The notes beneath the pieces were generated by a model. That model did no database searches and was not told the origin of the DNA. It saw only the letters and a list, made by a program, of their open reading frames with translations. A stretch of 45,434 bases of DNA from contig CAZIWX010000009.1 of NCBI GenBank assembly GCA_964543125.1, forward strand, positions 1 to 45,434, in the 5' to 3' direction. The DNA comes from CAZIWX01 sp964543125. GTDB lineage: Bacteria; Fidelibacterota; UBA8477. Below are positions 16,411 to 24,249 of the stretch, piece after piece. A program made the translations under genes and the position numbers. The number at the start of each line of letters is the position of its first letter. Within the stretch, counting starts at the first letter, position 1.

Positions 16411-18075
16411 ATGATGGTTCGTGCGGGAGGGCATTCTATTTTCGTGGGATTGATCAGCTTAATGTTTACCGGCCTACTGTGGGGACAGACACCCGGACCA
16501 GGGGATCTGGAAAAAAAGGGCAAGGTCGCCTATACGCCCCATAATCTGTCTATTCGGGCTGGAGCAATGCAGGCGGGACAGACCGGCGCCATCCTAACTG
16601 ATTATTCCTTGTGCCGCTATTGCCACATGCCGCGGGTTGTCCCGGCGATGGAACCTTTGTGGTTCCGTAAAGAAGCCGTGCGTAATTTTGATACTCGTAA
16701 AACAGTGGAAGACGCGCCGGGCAAGGTCTTTCCGCTGGATCCTGACAGCCGCACCTGCTTATTCTGCCATGATGGCACCGTGGCGCCCGGATTTCCCCGG
16801 CACCCGGAAAGTGCAAATCCCCAGGTCAACCTCACCAAACCGCAGGCAGTTGCGGCTGAAAATTACAATACTCATTTGTTTGCTTTTCCGGAATCCGGTG
16901 TTGAAATAAGTCCCCCGGATAGTACTTCGCCGCTCTACATGGCGAATAGTAACAAAGTCCAATGCGGCACGTGTCATGACCCTCATAATGATGAGAACGG
17001 CAACTTTCTAAAGGTGACCGGCCAGGGCTCCCAAATCTGTATGGAATGCCATCACATGCAGAATTGGGGCAATTCCACCCACGGCAATCCGGAAAACCCG
17101 GTGCTGAAACCGTTGAAGGCAATTGCTTGTCTGCAGTGCCATGAGATTCATGCTTTACCCACCAACGCCAAACTTTTACGCACGGATGAGAATTCACTGT
17201 GTCTGCGTTGCCATGATGGGATGCAGGATGATTCCACCGAGGTTTTGAGCCGCTACAATTTACAGGAAGTTTTTGAAAAACCCTTCATCCATCCGATCCG
17301 AATCAATCCCAATGTGAAGGCAATCGGATATGATTCCGCCAATTCCCGCTGGCAGGGTGGCTTTTCCGAAGACCGGTATGTACGCTGCGGCGATTGTCAC
17401 AATCCCCACGCCGTTCAAGCCGAAGCACCTTCGCCATTTTTACCGGGTGCGCTCATGTTTGTCAAAGGTGTGGATGCCATGGGATTTCCCAAGGAGGTAG
17501 CTGAATTCGAGTATCAGGTTTGCTACAAATGTCATGGGTACAATCAGAATGCGGAACCTTCCAGTGATGTCGCCCGCTTATTTGCCACTTCCAACATGAG
17601 CTTTCACCCCGTGGAAGGCCCGGGTAATTCTCCGCGGGTTCCCAGCCTGAAGAAGGGCTACAGCGAACAATCCATGATTACGTGCACCGATTGTCACGGG
17701 AATGACGATGTGGGCGGTGTCCAAGGTCCGCATGGGTCCAATTTTCCGCACATCCTGAAAAAACCCTATGCGGACAGCACAATACCTTTTGCCCCGGTGG
17801 ATGATAATACACTCTGCTTTGATTGTCATAACCCCAAACGGATTCTTCAGGATAATGGATTTAAATTTCATAATCTTCACATTCAACAACAAGGTTACAC
17901 CTGTAGTGCCTGTCATAATCCTCACGGTAGTCCGGATATGCCCGGTCTCATGGATTTGAATAAACCCTATATTGAGCCGATTAATGGCATCAAACGGGTC
18001 CAGGCCACCGACCCGGGTCACGGAACCTGTTATTTGAAGTGTCATGGCGTTAAACACAATGGCCAAAGCTTCTAA
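16411..18075 (+). CDS. 12-haem c-type cytochrome, exported
   Basis: From ATG 16411 (GGAAGG just upstream; ATG 16414 or 16390 are alternatives) the product is about 554 residues with a signal peptide ending near LLWGQ. Eleven CXXCH motifs are present (CRYCH, CLFCH, CGTCH, CMECH, CLQCH, CLRCH, CGDCH, CYKCH, CTDCH, CFDCH, CSACH), plus a C-terminal CYLKCH (CX3CH). Many are followed by DPH or NPH as in doubled-CXXCH cytochromes. The spacing between haems is long and irregular, unlike the compact 18-haem protein. No lipobox is seen. It directly follows the outer-membrane barrel and could be the periplasmic or external cytochrome threading it; which side it occupies cannot be read from sequence. Confidence 0.86.
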   Translation: MMVRAGGHSIFVGLISLMFTGLLWGQTPGPGDLEKKGKVAYTPHNLSIRAGAMQAGQTGAILTDYSLCRYCHMPRVVPAMEPLWFRKEAVRNFDTRKTVEDAPGKVFPLDPDSRTCLFCHDGTVAPGFPRHPESANPQVNLTKPQAVAAENYNTHLFAFPESGVEISPPDSTSPLYMANSNKVQCGTCHDPHNDENGNFLKVTGQGSQICMECHHMQNWGNSTHGNPENPVLKPLKAIACLQCHEIHALPTNAKLLRTDENSLCLRCHDGMQDDSTEVLSRYNLQEVFEKPFIHPIRINPNVKAIGYDSANSRWQGGFSEDRYVRCGDCHNPHAVQAEAPSPFLPGALMFVKGVDAMGFPKEVAEFEYQVCYKCHGYNQNAEPSSDVARLFATSNMSFHPVEGPGNSPRVPSLKKGYSEQSMITCTDCHGNDDVGGVQGPHGSNFPHILKKPYADSTIPFAPVDDNTLCFDCHNPKRILQDNGFKFHNLHIQQQGYTCSACHNPHGSPDMPGLMDLNKPYIEPINGIKRVQATDPGHGTCYLKCHGVKHNGQSF

Positions 18076-18118
18076 CCGGTATGATTAATTCGAGGTTGAT
18101 TTAGGGGGAAAGAAAGTA

Positions 18119-20179
18119 GTGGCACATGGAGGGGGATTTATTTTGCGCCTTACGCACCTATTCAAGGCAGTTCTAAAACGGTCTCCGTTTGCCTTTTCAT
18201 TTCTTATTGCAGTCGCATTTTCCATTCAGTTTAATCCGGCGATTGTGGTGGCCCAGTCCAATGATGACTGCTTTACCTGTCACGGCTACCGGTCGCTGGA
18301 AGGTGTTCGCAACGGCAAGAAACTTTCCGTTTTCGTAGATCGAAAAGTATTTAATGCTTCTGTGCACAGCGCTTTGACCTGCTTGGAGTGCCATACCGAT
18401 ATCAATCCGGAGAATGTCCCGCATCGGAAGACATTCAAACCGGTTCAGTGTGGCAATTGTCACCGGGTGGCTTTGCAGCAGTACAGTGAATCTTTGCATG
18501 ACAAGGTGTACCAGAGCGGGGGTAATTTGGCGCCCACGTGCCAAACCTGCCACGGATCACACGGTATTAAGCCGATCGCCTCGCCAGAATCCAATGTCCG
18601 GCCGATTAAAATTCCCGCACTATGTGGAGCGTGTCACCACGAAGGCACCCCGGTCAGCGAACAGTATGATATTCCCGAAGATCAGATTCTGGAAAATTAC
18701 TCCGAGAGTATGCATGGCGAAGGATTGTTAAGAAAAGGTCTTACGGTCGCGGCTACCTGTGTTTCCTGTCATACGCCGCACCGGATTTTACCGCATACCG
18801 ATCCCCGCTCGACCATATCAAAGCTCAATATCTCCAAGACCTGCGCTACCTGTCATTCCGAGATCGAACGCGTCCATCAGAAGGTAATCCGGGGCCAACT
18901 CTGGGAGAAGGAGCCCCATAAACTCCCGGTTTGCGTGGATTGCCATCAGCCCCACAAAGTCAGAAAGTCATTCTACATCGAGGGGATTGCCGACGAAGAT
19001 TGTCAGAAGTGTCATGCTGATCCGGATATCAAATCTTCCGGCGACGGGCATTCGCTGTTTGTGGATCAAACCGATATTCTCAAATCAATGCATGCCGGAA
19101 CGGCCTGTGCCCAATGCCACATCAATGTAGATCCCCGGCGGCCACGGCCTTGTGAAACACTGCAAGAAAAAGTTGATTGTTCTATCTGCCACGAACAGGT
19201 CGGTAAAGATTACCACCGGAGCGTGCATGGCAAACTGAATGCTGAAAACGACCCCAATGCCCCCACCTGCACCGAGTGTCATGGAACCCATGTCATCTTG
19301 GGCAAATCGGATTTCAATTCACCAATCTTTCCCACCAATATTCCCACCCTGTGCGGTGCTTGTCACCGGACTGGTGAAAAAGCAGCCCGGCGCTACACGG
19401 GACCCGAGAAAAACATCATTTTCAACTACGAAGAGAGTATTCATGGCAAGGGCCTGCTGAAGAGTGGGCTGACCGTAACCGCAACCTGCACCAATTGCCA
19501 TACGGCTCATAAAGAATTACCCGCCAACGATCCTAATTCCAGTGTGAATCCGGTCCATATTGCCAATACTTGCGGATCGTGCCACCTGGGAGTTGAGGAC
19601 AAATTCCTCAAGAGCGTCCACTCTCCGCTGGTCACTAAAACCGGCAAGGAATTGCCTGTCTGTTCCACCTGTCACACCGCCCACACCATTTCACGTACGG
19701 ATTTGCAAGGGTTTAAGCTCAAAATCATGAAGCAGTGTGGAAATTGTCATGCGGCGGTAACTAAATCTTACTTCGATACGTATCATGGCAAGGTTTCTCA
19801 ATTAGGCTATACCAAAACGGCCAAATGCTACGACTGTCATGGCTCCCACGATATTTTGCCACCGGACAATCCGGAATCGCATCTGAGCTATAAAAACGTG
19901 GTGGAAACCTGTAAAAAATGCCATCCCGGCGCCAACCGCCAGTTTGCGGGGTATTTGACCCATGCCACCCACCATGATCCGGTAAAATATCCCATTTTAT
20001 TCTGGACTTTTTGGGGAATGACCGGCTTACTGGTCTTCACGTTTGTGGTTGCCGGACTGCACACTTTGCTCTGGCTGCCGCGGTCATTTAAGTGGAAAAA
20101 AGAATTAAGACAAAAATTGGATGCCATTGAAAACGAAGGTGAGCCCAAATCGCACAACGATGAGGATGACCATGCCTAA
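18119..20179 (+). CDS. 19-haem cytochrome c with C-terminal membrane anchor, internally duplicated
   Basis: This 686-residue protein has an N-terminal signal, 19 canonical CXXCH motifs and one C-terminal transmembrane helix (about residues 628-650, TFWGMTGLLVFTFVVAGL) followed by a charged tail. An eight-haem module occurs twice. Landmark segments LENYSESMHGEGLLRKGL and FNYEESIHGKGLLKSGL, each followed by TVxATCxxCHT, stand at equal positions in the two halves, each after an IPALCGACH or IPTLCGACH haem. A three-haem tail (CGNCH, CYDCH, CKKCH) leads to the membrane. GTG 18119 is used; TTG 18143 has a better GGAGG and signal peptide. It overlaps the cytochrome b gene by 8 bases. The pair should form a quinone-linked inner-membrane complex with a very large periplasmic haem domain. 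Confidence 0.9.
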   Translation: MAHGGGFILRLTHLFKAVLKRSPFAFSFLIAVAFSIQFNPAIVVAQSNDDCFTCHGYRSLEGVRNGKKLSVFVDRKVFNASVHSALTCLECHTDINPENVPHRKTFKPVQCGNCHRVALQQYSESLHDKVYQSGGNLAPTCQTCHGSHGIKPIASPESNVRPIKIPALCGACHHEGTPVSEQYDIPEDQILENYSESMHGEGLLRKGLTVAATCVSCHTPHRILPHTDPRSTISKLNISKTCATCHSEIERVHQKVIRGQLWEKEPHKLPVCVDCHQPHKVRKSFYIEGIADEDCQKCHADPDIKSSGDGHSLFVDQTDILKSMHAGTACAQCHINVDPRRPRPCETLQEKVDCSICHEQVGKDYHRSVHGKLNAENDPNAPTCTECHGTHVILGKSDFNSPIFPTNIPTLCGACHRTGEKAARRYTGPEKNIIFNYEESIHGKGLLKSGLTVTATCTNCHTAHKELPANDPNSSVNPVHIANTCGSCHLGVEDKFLKSVHSPLVTKTGKELPVCSTCHTAHTISRTDLQGFKLKIMKQCGNCHAAVTKSYFDTYHGKVSQLGYTKTAKCYDCHGSHDILPPDNPESHLSYKNVVETCKKCHPGANRQFAGYLTHATHHDPVKYPILFWTFWGMTGLLVFTFVVAGLHTLLWLPRSFKWKKELRQKLDAIENEGEPKSHNDEDDHA

Positions 20180-21017
20180 ACATAAATCGCCCCGGATGCA
20201 ATATGAGCGATTCACACCGCTTAATCGCACCCTGCACATTTTTACCGTTCTCACATTTCTCACCCTGGCCATGACCGGCTTGACCCTGAAATTTTCCTAT
20301 ACGGGTTGGGCCGTAATACTCTCCCACTTTCTGGGTGGGTTCGAAGCGGCCGGATATTTTCATCGATTCGCGGCGTTTATTATGATCCTGGTGTTTTTGA
20401 TTCATCTGTTCGATCTGATGCGCCTCAAATCCAAAGCGCATCAATCGTGGACGGGAATGATCCTGGGGAAAGATTCCCTGTTTTTCAATAATAAGGATTG
20501 GCGGGATTTCCGGGATTCCCTGAAATGGTTTTTAGGCCGCGGTCAAAGACCTCGGTATGGGCGCTGGACCTATTGGGAAAAATTCGATTACCTGGCGGTA
20601 TTTTGGGGAATGGTGGTCATCGGTTCAACCGGAATGACACTCTGGTTTCCGGAGTTTTTTACTAATTTTTTTCCGGGGTGGTTCCTGAATGTGGCCACCA
20701 TCATTCACAGTGATGAAGCACTGCTGGCGGTGGGATTTATCTTTACGGTTCATTTTTTCAATACACACCTGCGGCCCGAAAAATTTCCCATGGATATCGT
20801 TATTTTTTCCGGACGGATACCCCTGGAAGAATTCAAGCTGGATCGACCCGAGGAATACCGCCAGATGGTGGAAAGTGGTGAACTGGAAAAACACCTGGTG
20901 GAACCGTACCAACCGATCGTGATCCGGGCGATCAAGGTGTTCGGAACCGTGGCGCTGTTCACCGGGCTGGGTATTGTCATTTGGATCATCTATGCCATGA
21001 TTTTCGCCTACCGGTAA
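20172..21017 (+). CDS. membrane cytochrome b561-like subunit, partner of the 19-haem cytochrome
   Basis: From ATG 20172 (GAGG 6 bases upstream; overlap with the upstream gene) the product is 281 residues with about five hydrophobic helices. Candidate b-haem His residues occur in LHIFT, FHRFA, IHLFD, IIHSDEALL and VHFFNTHLRP. The motif WxYWEKxxY and the ending HLRPEKFPMD...SGRIPLEEF match the b domain of the protein at 8229-10016 (MEYWAFAW, HWRPGKWPM...TGDLPEW), showing common origin. Such subunits bind two b haems and exchange electrons with quinones. One extra C-terminal helix (TVALFTGLGIVIWIIYAM) follows a charged linker. The neighbouring 19-haem protein is the expected electron partner. 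Confidence 0.87.
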   Translation: MPKHKSPRMQYERFTPLNRTLHIFTVLTFLTLAMTGLTLKFSYTGWAVILSHFLGGFEAAGYFHRFAAFIMILVFLIHLFDLMRLKSKAHQSWTGMILGKDSLFFNNKDWRDFRDSLKWFLGRGQRPRYGRWTYWEKFDYLAVFWGMVVIGSTGMTLWFPEFFTNFFPGWFLNVATIIHSDEALLAVGFIFTVHFFNTHLRPEKFPMDIVIFSGRIPLEEFKLDRPEEYRQMVESGELEKHLVEPYQPIVIRAIKVFGTVALFTGLGIVIWIIYAMIFAYR

Positions 21018-21135
21018 TAATCCGGATTGACCGGTCAGGCTCGGGTTCTTTTAAGTAGGATAGCGGCTCTAAATGTGTAAATAGGTGAGCGGCCAGACTG
21101 AATTCATCCAACCTTCAAACGGAGAAAAACCAAAA

Positions 21136-21498
21136 ATGGTAACAATAATCAACCGGCCTTCAATCATTAAAGCCGCGGGCAATAAGCCCAAGATAATCGA
21201 GGAATATATTGGCCGGGTCAATTCCGGCACGGCCGCGGTCAGTATTGCCCGGATGAAAAGCCCGGGAGGTTGGATTGAACCGGGTCAGACGCCTGAATTT
21301 GACGAATACACCGTGGTTTTGCGCGGGATGTTGCGGGTGCGGACACGGCTGGCGGCAACGGATATCCCGGCGGGCCAGGCGATTATCGCCGCCAGCGGTG
21401 AATGGGTTCAGTACAGCAGTCCGCTACCCGAGGGTGCGGAGTATATCGCCGTCTGCTTACCGGCGTTTTCACCGGCCGGGGTGAATCGGGATGAGTAA
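21136..21498 (+). CDS. cupin-domain protein closing the cytochrome array
   Basis: From ATG 21136 (GGAG 11 bases upstream; GTG 21085 is the longer alternative) the product is 120 residues. The cupin core is visible: GGWIEPGQTPEFDEYTVVLRGMLRV, split into two strands, and later PAGQAIIAASGEWVQYS. The usual metal-binding His residues of motif 1 are largely replaced (Glu-Phe-Asp-Glu), so catalysis is doubtful; a sensing role is possible. It starts about 120 bases after the cytochrome b gene in the same direction. It resembles EutQ-like cupins in general form only. It is not closely similar to the cupin at 5851-6183. Confidence 0.72.
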   Translation: MVTIINRPSIIKAAGNKPKIIEEYIGRVNSGTAAVSIARMKSPGGWIEPGQTPEFDEYTVVLRGMLRVRTRLAATDIPAGQAIIAASGEWVQYSSPLPEGAEYIAVCLPAFSPAGVNRDE

Positions 21499-21600
21499 GG
21501 ATCTTACCGGATAAGAAAAGGACCTAGGGATGAGTCTATTCCGAAAAGGTAAAGATGACGCGGTTTGTCGAAATTGGAAAGATTCCACAATCCCGCCGGC

Positions 21601-21636
21601 GCCGTCCTTTTAAAAAGAGGCGGGCTGAATCCGGCC
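21601..21636. repeat. dispersed intergenic repeat, copy A
   Basis: The stretch with CCTTTTAAAAAG followed by TGAATCCGGCC is matched at 31501-31535, where CCTTTTAAAAAAGG is followed by TGAAATCCGGCC. In both places a CTCC..TT/AAGGAG-type imperfect hairpin follows within about 50 bases (here 21671-21688). This is the mark of a dispersed structured repeat rather than a gene. Confidence 0.55.
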
Positions 21637-21755
21637 TATTCCCCGTAAAAATGCCGCCTGATCAAGATTTCTCCCCTTGGCAAGGAGAGCCTGAAAGCGA
21701 GACTCAAACTGTTTTCTCCGGCCGCCGGGATGATTACTCAAGGCGGATCATCACC

Positions 21756-21780
21756 TTAACTTAACTTAACTTAACTTAGC
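21756..21780. repeat. pentanucleotide tandem repeat (TTAAC)4 plus TTAGC
   Basis: Four perfect TTAAC units are followed by one degenerate TTAGC unit. It is non-coding and could vary in copy number by slippage. Confidence 0.9.
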
Positions 21781-21880
21781 TCTCCAACTCACTCTGAATC
21801 TGCTCCTGCTCTTCTATCCATTCCAACATTTCATTCTCAATTCGAGCCGGTTCCCGGAGGATGGCCAGGGGATGGGGGTT

Positions 21881-21895
21881 CGGCCTGTCAGGCCG
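21881..21895. repeat. perfect hairpin CGGCCTG-T-CAGGCCG
   Basis: Seven-base perfect arms are separated by a single T. There is no T-tract on either side, so it is not a standard terminator. It lies in the repeat-rich spacer. Confidence 0.6.
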
Positions 21896-22337
21896 CGCTC
21901 CGGATAACCCCGGGATGCCACACACGGTGGTTTTCAGGTTGACAATCTGAAGCGGTGGGAGTAAACTCAGCTCAAGACGGATAAGTAAAACAGATGGAAA
22001 AAGAATTCAGGTATACGGGCGGCCCGGCCAAAAGTGGTTACGCGGGCGTCATGCTGAAAAATCCCTCTAAATTGACGGAGCAGGTGTACCCAGCCCTTAC
22101 GTTTACGGAATTGCAGCCGCCGCTCGGCGGGAGCCGGCAGTCCCCCGGACAATCTCCAACGTCTTATGCGGAACCGTATAATAAACCATTATATATTCAG
22201 AAAGGGTGATGGATAGTGTGCAATAAGGGTTAGGAGAGCCTGAAATTCTTCTTATACGGCATTTTTACACCCCGAAAAAGTTAAACGGAATAGTCTAAAC
22301 ACGGCTGCTACAATTTTTCCCAAGAACAAGGTGGCTT

Positions 22338-22687
22338 ATGGAGCGAGATGAAGGTACTTTGGTGGATATTGCAAAAGCTGCGCGCGCAGTACTGGCATCA
22401 CGCAGGGCTTGTAGAGAGAACAATTCCTTGAAGATTTCAAGACCCAGTCAGCAGTACTTTATCAGTTGATTGTGATTGGTGAAGCAGTCAAGCGGCTGTC
22501 CTTTGAGTTGCGCCAATAACATCCAGAGATACCCTGGGCGCCGATGGCTGGAATGCGAGACCATCTTATTCATGGGTATGATGTAGTAGACTGGGGCGAA
22601 CTGTGGAGAACGGCAACAAGAGATATTCCTGACTCGTTGAACAAGATGGAGCCTTTTCTGCCACAAGAAGGTTCAGAACAAGAGTAA
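22338..22687 (+). pseudogene. broken HEPN/DUF86 (HepT-like) toxin gene
   Basis: Translation in two frames gives a DUF86 protein. The N-terminus is MERDEGTLVDIAKAARAV in the first frame. After a frame change near 22400 come EQFLEDFKTQSAVLYQL, VIGEAVKRLSFELRQ, a TAA stop (22517-22519), HPEIPWAPMAGMRDHLIHGYD and DIPDSL. The HEPN active-site pattern R-x(4-6)-H is still present (RDHLIH). A TAG also interrupts just before EQFLED. HepT proteins are RNases or toxins usually paired with an MNT nucleotidyltransferase; no MNT gene is visible upstream. The damage (frameshift plus stops) means no full protein is made. It neighbours an attC-like site and a second toxin-antitoxin pair. Confidence 0.85.
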
Positions 22688-22693
22688 GTAGCC

Positions 22694-22770
22694 GCCCAAC
22701 AAGCGCTTGCTCCGGACGGTTTCGCTTCGCCACGCTCGGCGCGCCGCCGGTGAAGCGCAGGCCGTTAGCA
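22694..22770 (+). other. attC-like (integron cassette-type) palindromic site
   Basis: A 77-base imperfect palindrome starts with GCCCAAC, which fits the R'' box RYYYAAC, and ends with GTTAGCA, which fits the R' box GTTRRRY except at one base. Inner arms GCGCTT...CCGGACGG and CCGGTGAAGCGC are complementary with bulges, as in attC stems. It begins 6 bases after the stop of the HEPN remnant, the expected place for a cassette recombination site, and before a toxin-antitoxin pair, a common cassette cargo. No integrase is in the window, so mobility is unproven. Confidence 0.5.
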
Positions 22771-22807
22771 CCACGGAGAAATCAGGGTTTGTATTGGCCG
22801 TCCCGTA

Positions 22808-22829
22808 GTTTACATTACAGAGTGTAAAC
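22808..22829 (+). promoter_or_regulatory. operator-like inverted repeat upstream of phd-vapC
   Basis: GTTTACA and TGTAAAC form a perfect 7-base inverted repeat with an 8-base spacer. It ends 15 bases before the antitoxin start and just before AGGAG. Phd/YefM antitoxins bind short palindromes in their own promoters, so this is the likely autorepression site. Confidence 0.7.
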
Positions 22830-22844
22830 ACAAGGAGTGATCTC

Positions 22845-23087
22845 ATGCAAGCCACGGCAAAAGACTTACGATTCCATTCGAAGGAATTACTGGATACAGC
22901 TAGACGAGGAGAAGAAGTTCTCATCACTTACCGGGGCAGGCCCTATGCAAAATTGGTCCCGCTAACAGGGAAACTCAACCCGGTGAATGCCGCGGGAAAT
23001 GATCTCTTCGGTATATGGTCTGATTACCCCCGGACTGAAGCCGTGGAAAGCTATGTGGATAAAGCCCGGGAAAGCCGTTTCTCATGA
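22845..23087 (+). CDS. Phd/YefM-type antitoxin
   Basis: This 80-residue protein has the Phd/YefM N-terminal DNA-binding fold: MQATAKDLRFHSKELLDTARRGEEVLITYRG, read here as helix, helix and strand, then RPYAKLVPL. A short acidic C-terminal part follows that would bind and neutralise the toxin. AAGGAG is well placed before ATG. Its stop overlaps the toxin start (ATGA), the usual coupled arrangement. It should repress its own operon through the inverted repeat at 22808-22829 and be degraded by proteases such as Lon during stress. Confidence 0.92.
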   Translation: MQATAKDLRFHSKELLDTARRGEEVLITYRGRPYAKLVPLTGKLNPVNAAGNDLFGIWSDYPRTEAVESYVDKARESRFS

Positions 23088-23464
23088 TCGTCGATACAGA
23101 TGTACTGATTTGGTATTTACGGGGAAATCAGAAAGCTAAGGCAATCATCGAAGGTTTTGCCTCGTTCTCTATTTCAGTCGTTACCTATATGGAATTGGTT
23201 CAGGGGATGAGAAATAAGCATGAGCTGGTAGCGCTTCGGCGCGCGCTAAGGGATTGGAACGCAGAGATTCTCTATATCAACGAAGAAATTTCATCGAAAG
23301 CTATGTTCCTGGTGGAGCGGCATTATTTAAGCGACTCAATGCGAATGGCGGATGCACTCCTGGCATCGACCGCCCTGGCTAACGGGCTGCCTATCATGAC
23401 CGCCAACGATAAACATTACAAGGTTGTAAAACAGCTTGAGGTCAAGGTGTTTAGACCTGAGTGA
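23084..23464 (+). CDS. vapC: VapC-like PIN-domain ribonuclease toxin
   Basis: This 126-residue PIN-domain protein has the four acidic active-site positions: Asp4 (in VDTD), Glu37 (in YMELVQG), Asp90 (in RMADALLAS) and Asp109 (in TANDKHY). These bind Mg or Mn ions for RNA cleavage; VapC toxins typically cut tRNA or rRNA. The length is normal for VapC and all residues look intact, so the toxin should be active. The start ATG overlaps the antitoxin stop by 4 bases. The pairing is a Phd-type antitoxin with a PIN toxin, common in environmental genomes. Confidence 0.92.
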   Translation: MIVDTDVLIWYLRGNQKAKAIIEGFASFSISVVTYMELVQGMRNKHELVALRRALRDWNAEILYINEEISSKAMFLVERHYLSDSMRMADALLASTALANGLPIMTANDKHYKVVKQLEVKVFRPE

Positions 23465-23608
23465 TCAGAGATCTCCGGTTGTTGACAACGGCTTGGAGCG
23501 GACTTAAACACAAGGTGTTGGTTGACGATAGTGACTTACAGGGATACACTGAATATACAAATCGATATTATACCGGGAAGCGGCTCAAGCGCGGTGCGTC
23601 AGGCCGCA

Positions 23609-24145
23609 ATGGAAACCATGATACATAAAGAACTCAAATTATTAAGAGTTATACGCGGTATAATTTTGAAGATCAGCTTTATAGTATTAATAGTGGCAAT
23701 TTTCGTTGCATGTGATATTGGGCGGAATAGTGACCTGATAAATGTTGATATTGTTCTTAGCGGATGGAATGGAAAGATGGGATCTGAAGATAATATCATA
23801 AGTTTAAAATCCGACCGAAGTTTTACTTTGACAACCAGTGCTTCTTATATCGACTCTTGTGGTGTGGTTTCGAAGGCCGGCTATAGTGAAATAGTGGACG
23901 AACTCAACAAAATGTCAATTCTATCCATAAATTTATATCACACCCAATCTTGTTCAGATGCTGACGGTTATAAACAAACAACAAAATTAATGGTTACTTC
24001 TCTGGAAACTGAAAAATCAAATACTATCAGGTGGTCTGATTGTCAAAATGATCCGGATAATCTTGACCTGATAATAAGTCTTGATTCATTTCGTGACTTT
24101 ATGAGGGGAATAATAAATAAGGCCGGAAAAATTGCTTGTGACTAA
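23609..24145 (+). CDS. AT-rich hypothetical lipoprotein
   Basis: Starting at ATG 23609 or 23618 the product is about 175-178 residues. It has a basic N-terminus, a long hydrophobic stretch (IILKISFIVLIVAIF) and a lipobox-like VAC before DIGRNSD. Further Cys residues in SCGVV, QSCSD, DCQND and IACD could form disulfides. The open frame extends back to TTG 23522, but that part looks non-coding. The DNA is much richer in A+T than the flanking cytochrome genes, suggesting transfer into this island. No family is recognised; an alpha/beta fold with alternating charged strands is likely. Confidence 0.6.
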   Translation: METMIHKELKLLRVIRGIILKISFIVLIVAIFVACDIGRNSDLINVDIVLSGWNGKMGSEDNIISLKSDRSFTLTTSASYIDSCGVVSKAGYSEIVDELNKMSILSINLYHTQSCSDADGYKQTTKLMVTSLETEKSNTIRWSDCQNDPDNLDLIISLDSFRDFMRGIINKAGKIACD

Positions 24146-24249
24146 ACCTTGCCATCCCACTATTACGCGGTCCAACAACCAATCAACCCGGCCTGAAAAG
24201 CTGGTAGCGTGATTTTAATGTTTCGAAAAAAACAAGGTTAAATTCTAAC

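Larger units (their letters stand above)
21499..22337. other. repeat-rich intergenic region
   Basis: Short open frames here (for example 21555-21764 and 21994-22209) have biased, repeat-derived protein sequences and no good ribosome sites, so none is called. The stretch contains dispersed repeat copies, a pentamer tandem repeat and a perfect hairpin, listed separately. It separates the conserved cytochrome array from an accessory island. Confidence 0.5.

Noticed and set aside
21994..22209. 71-residue open frame
   Set aside because: Repeat-derived composition, no ribosome site and no domain.
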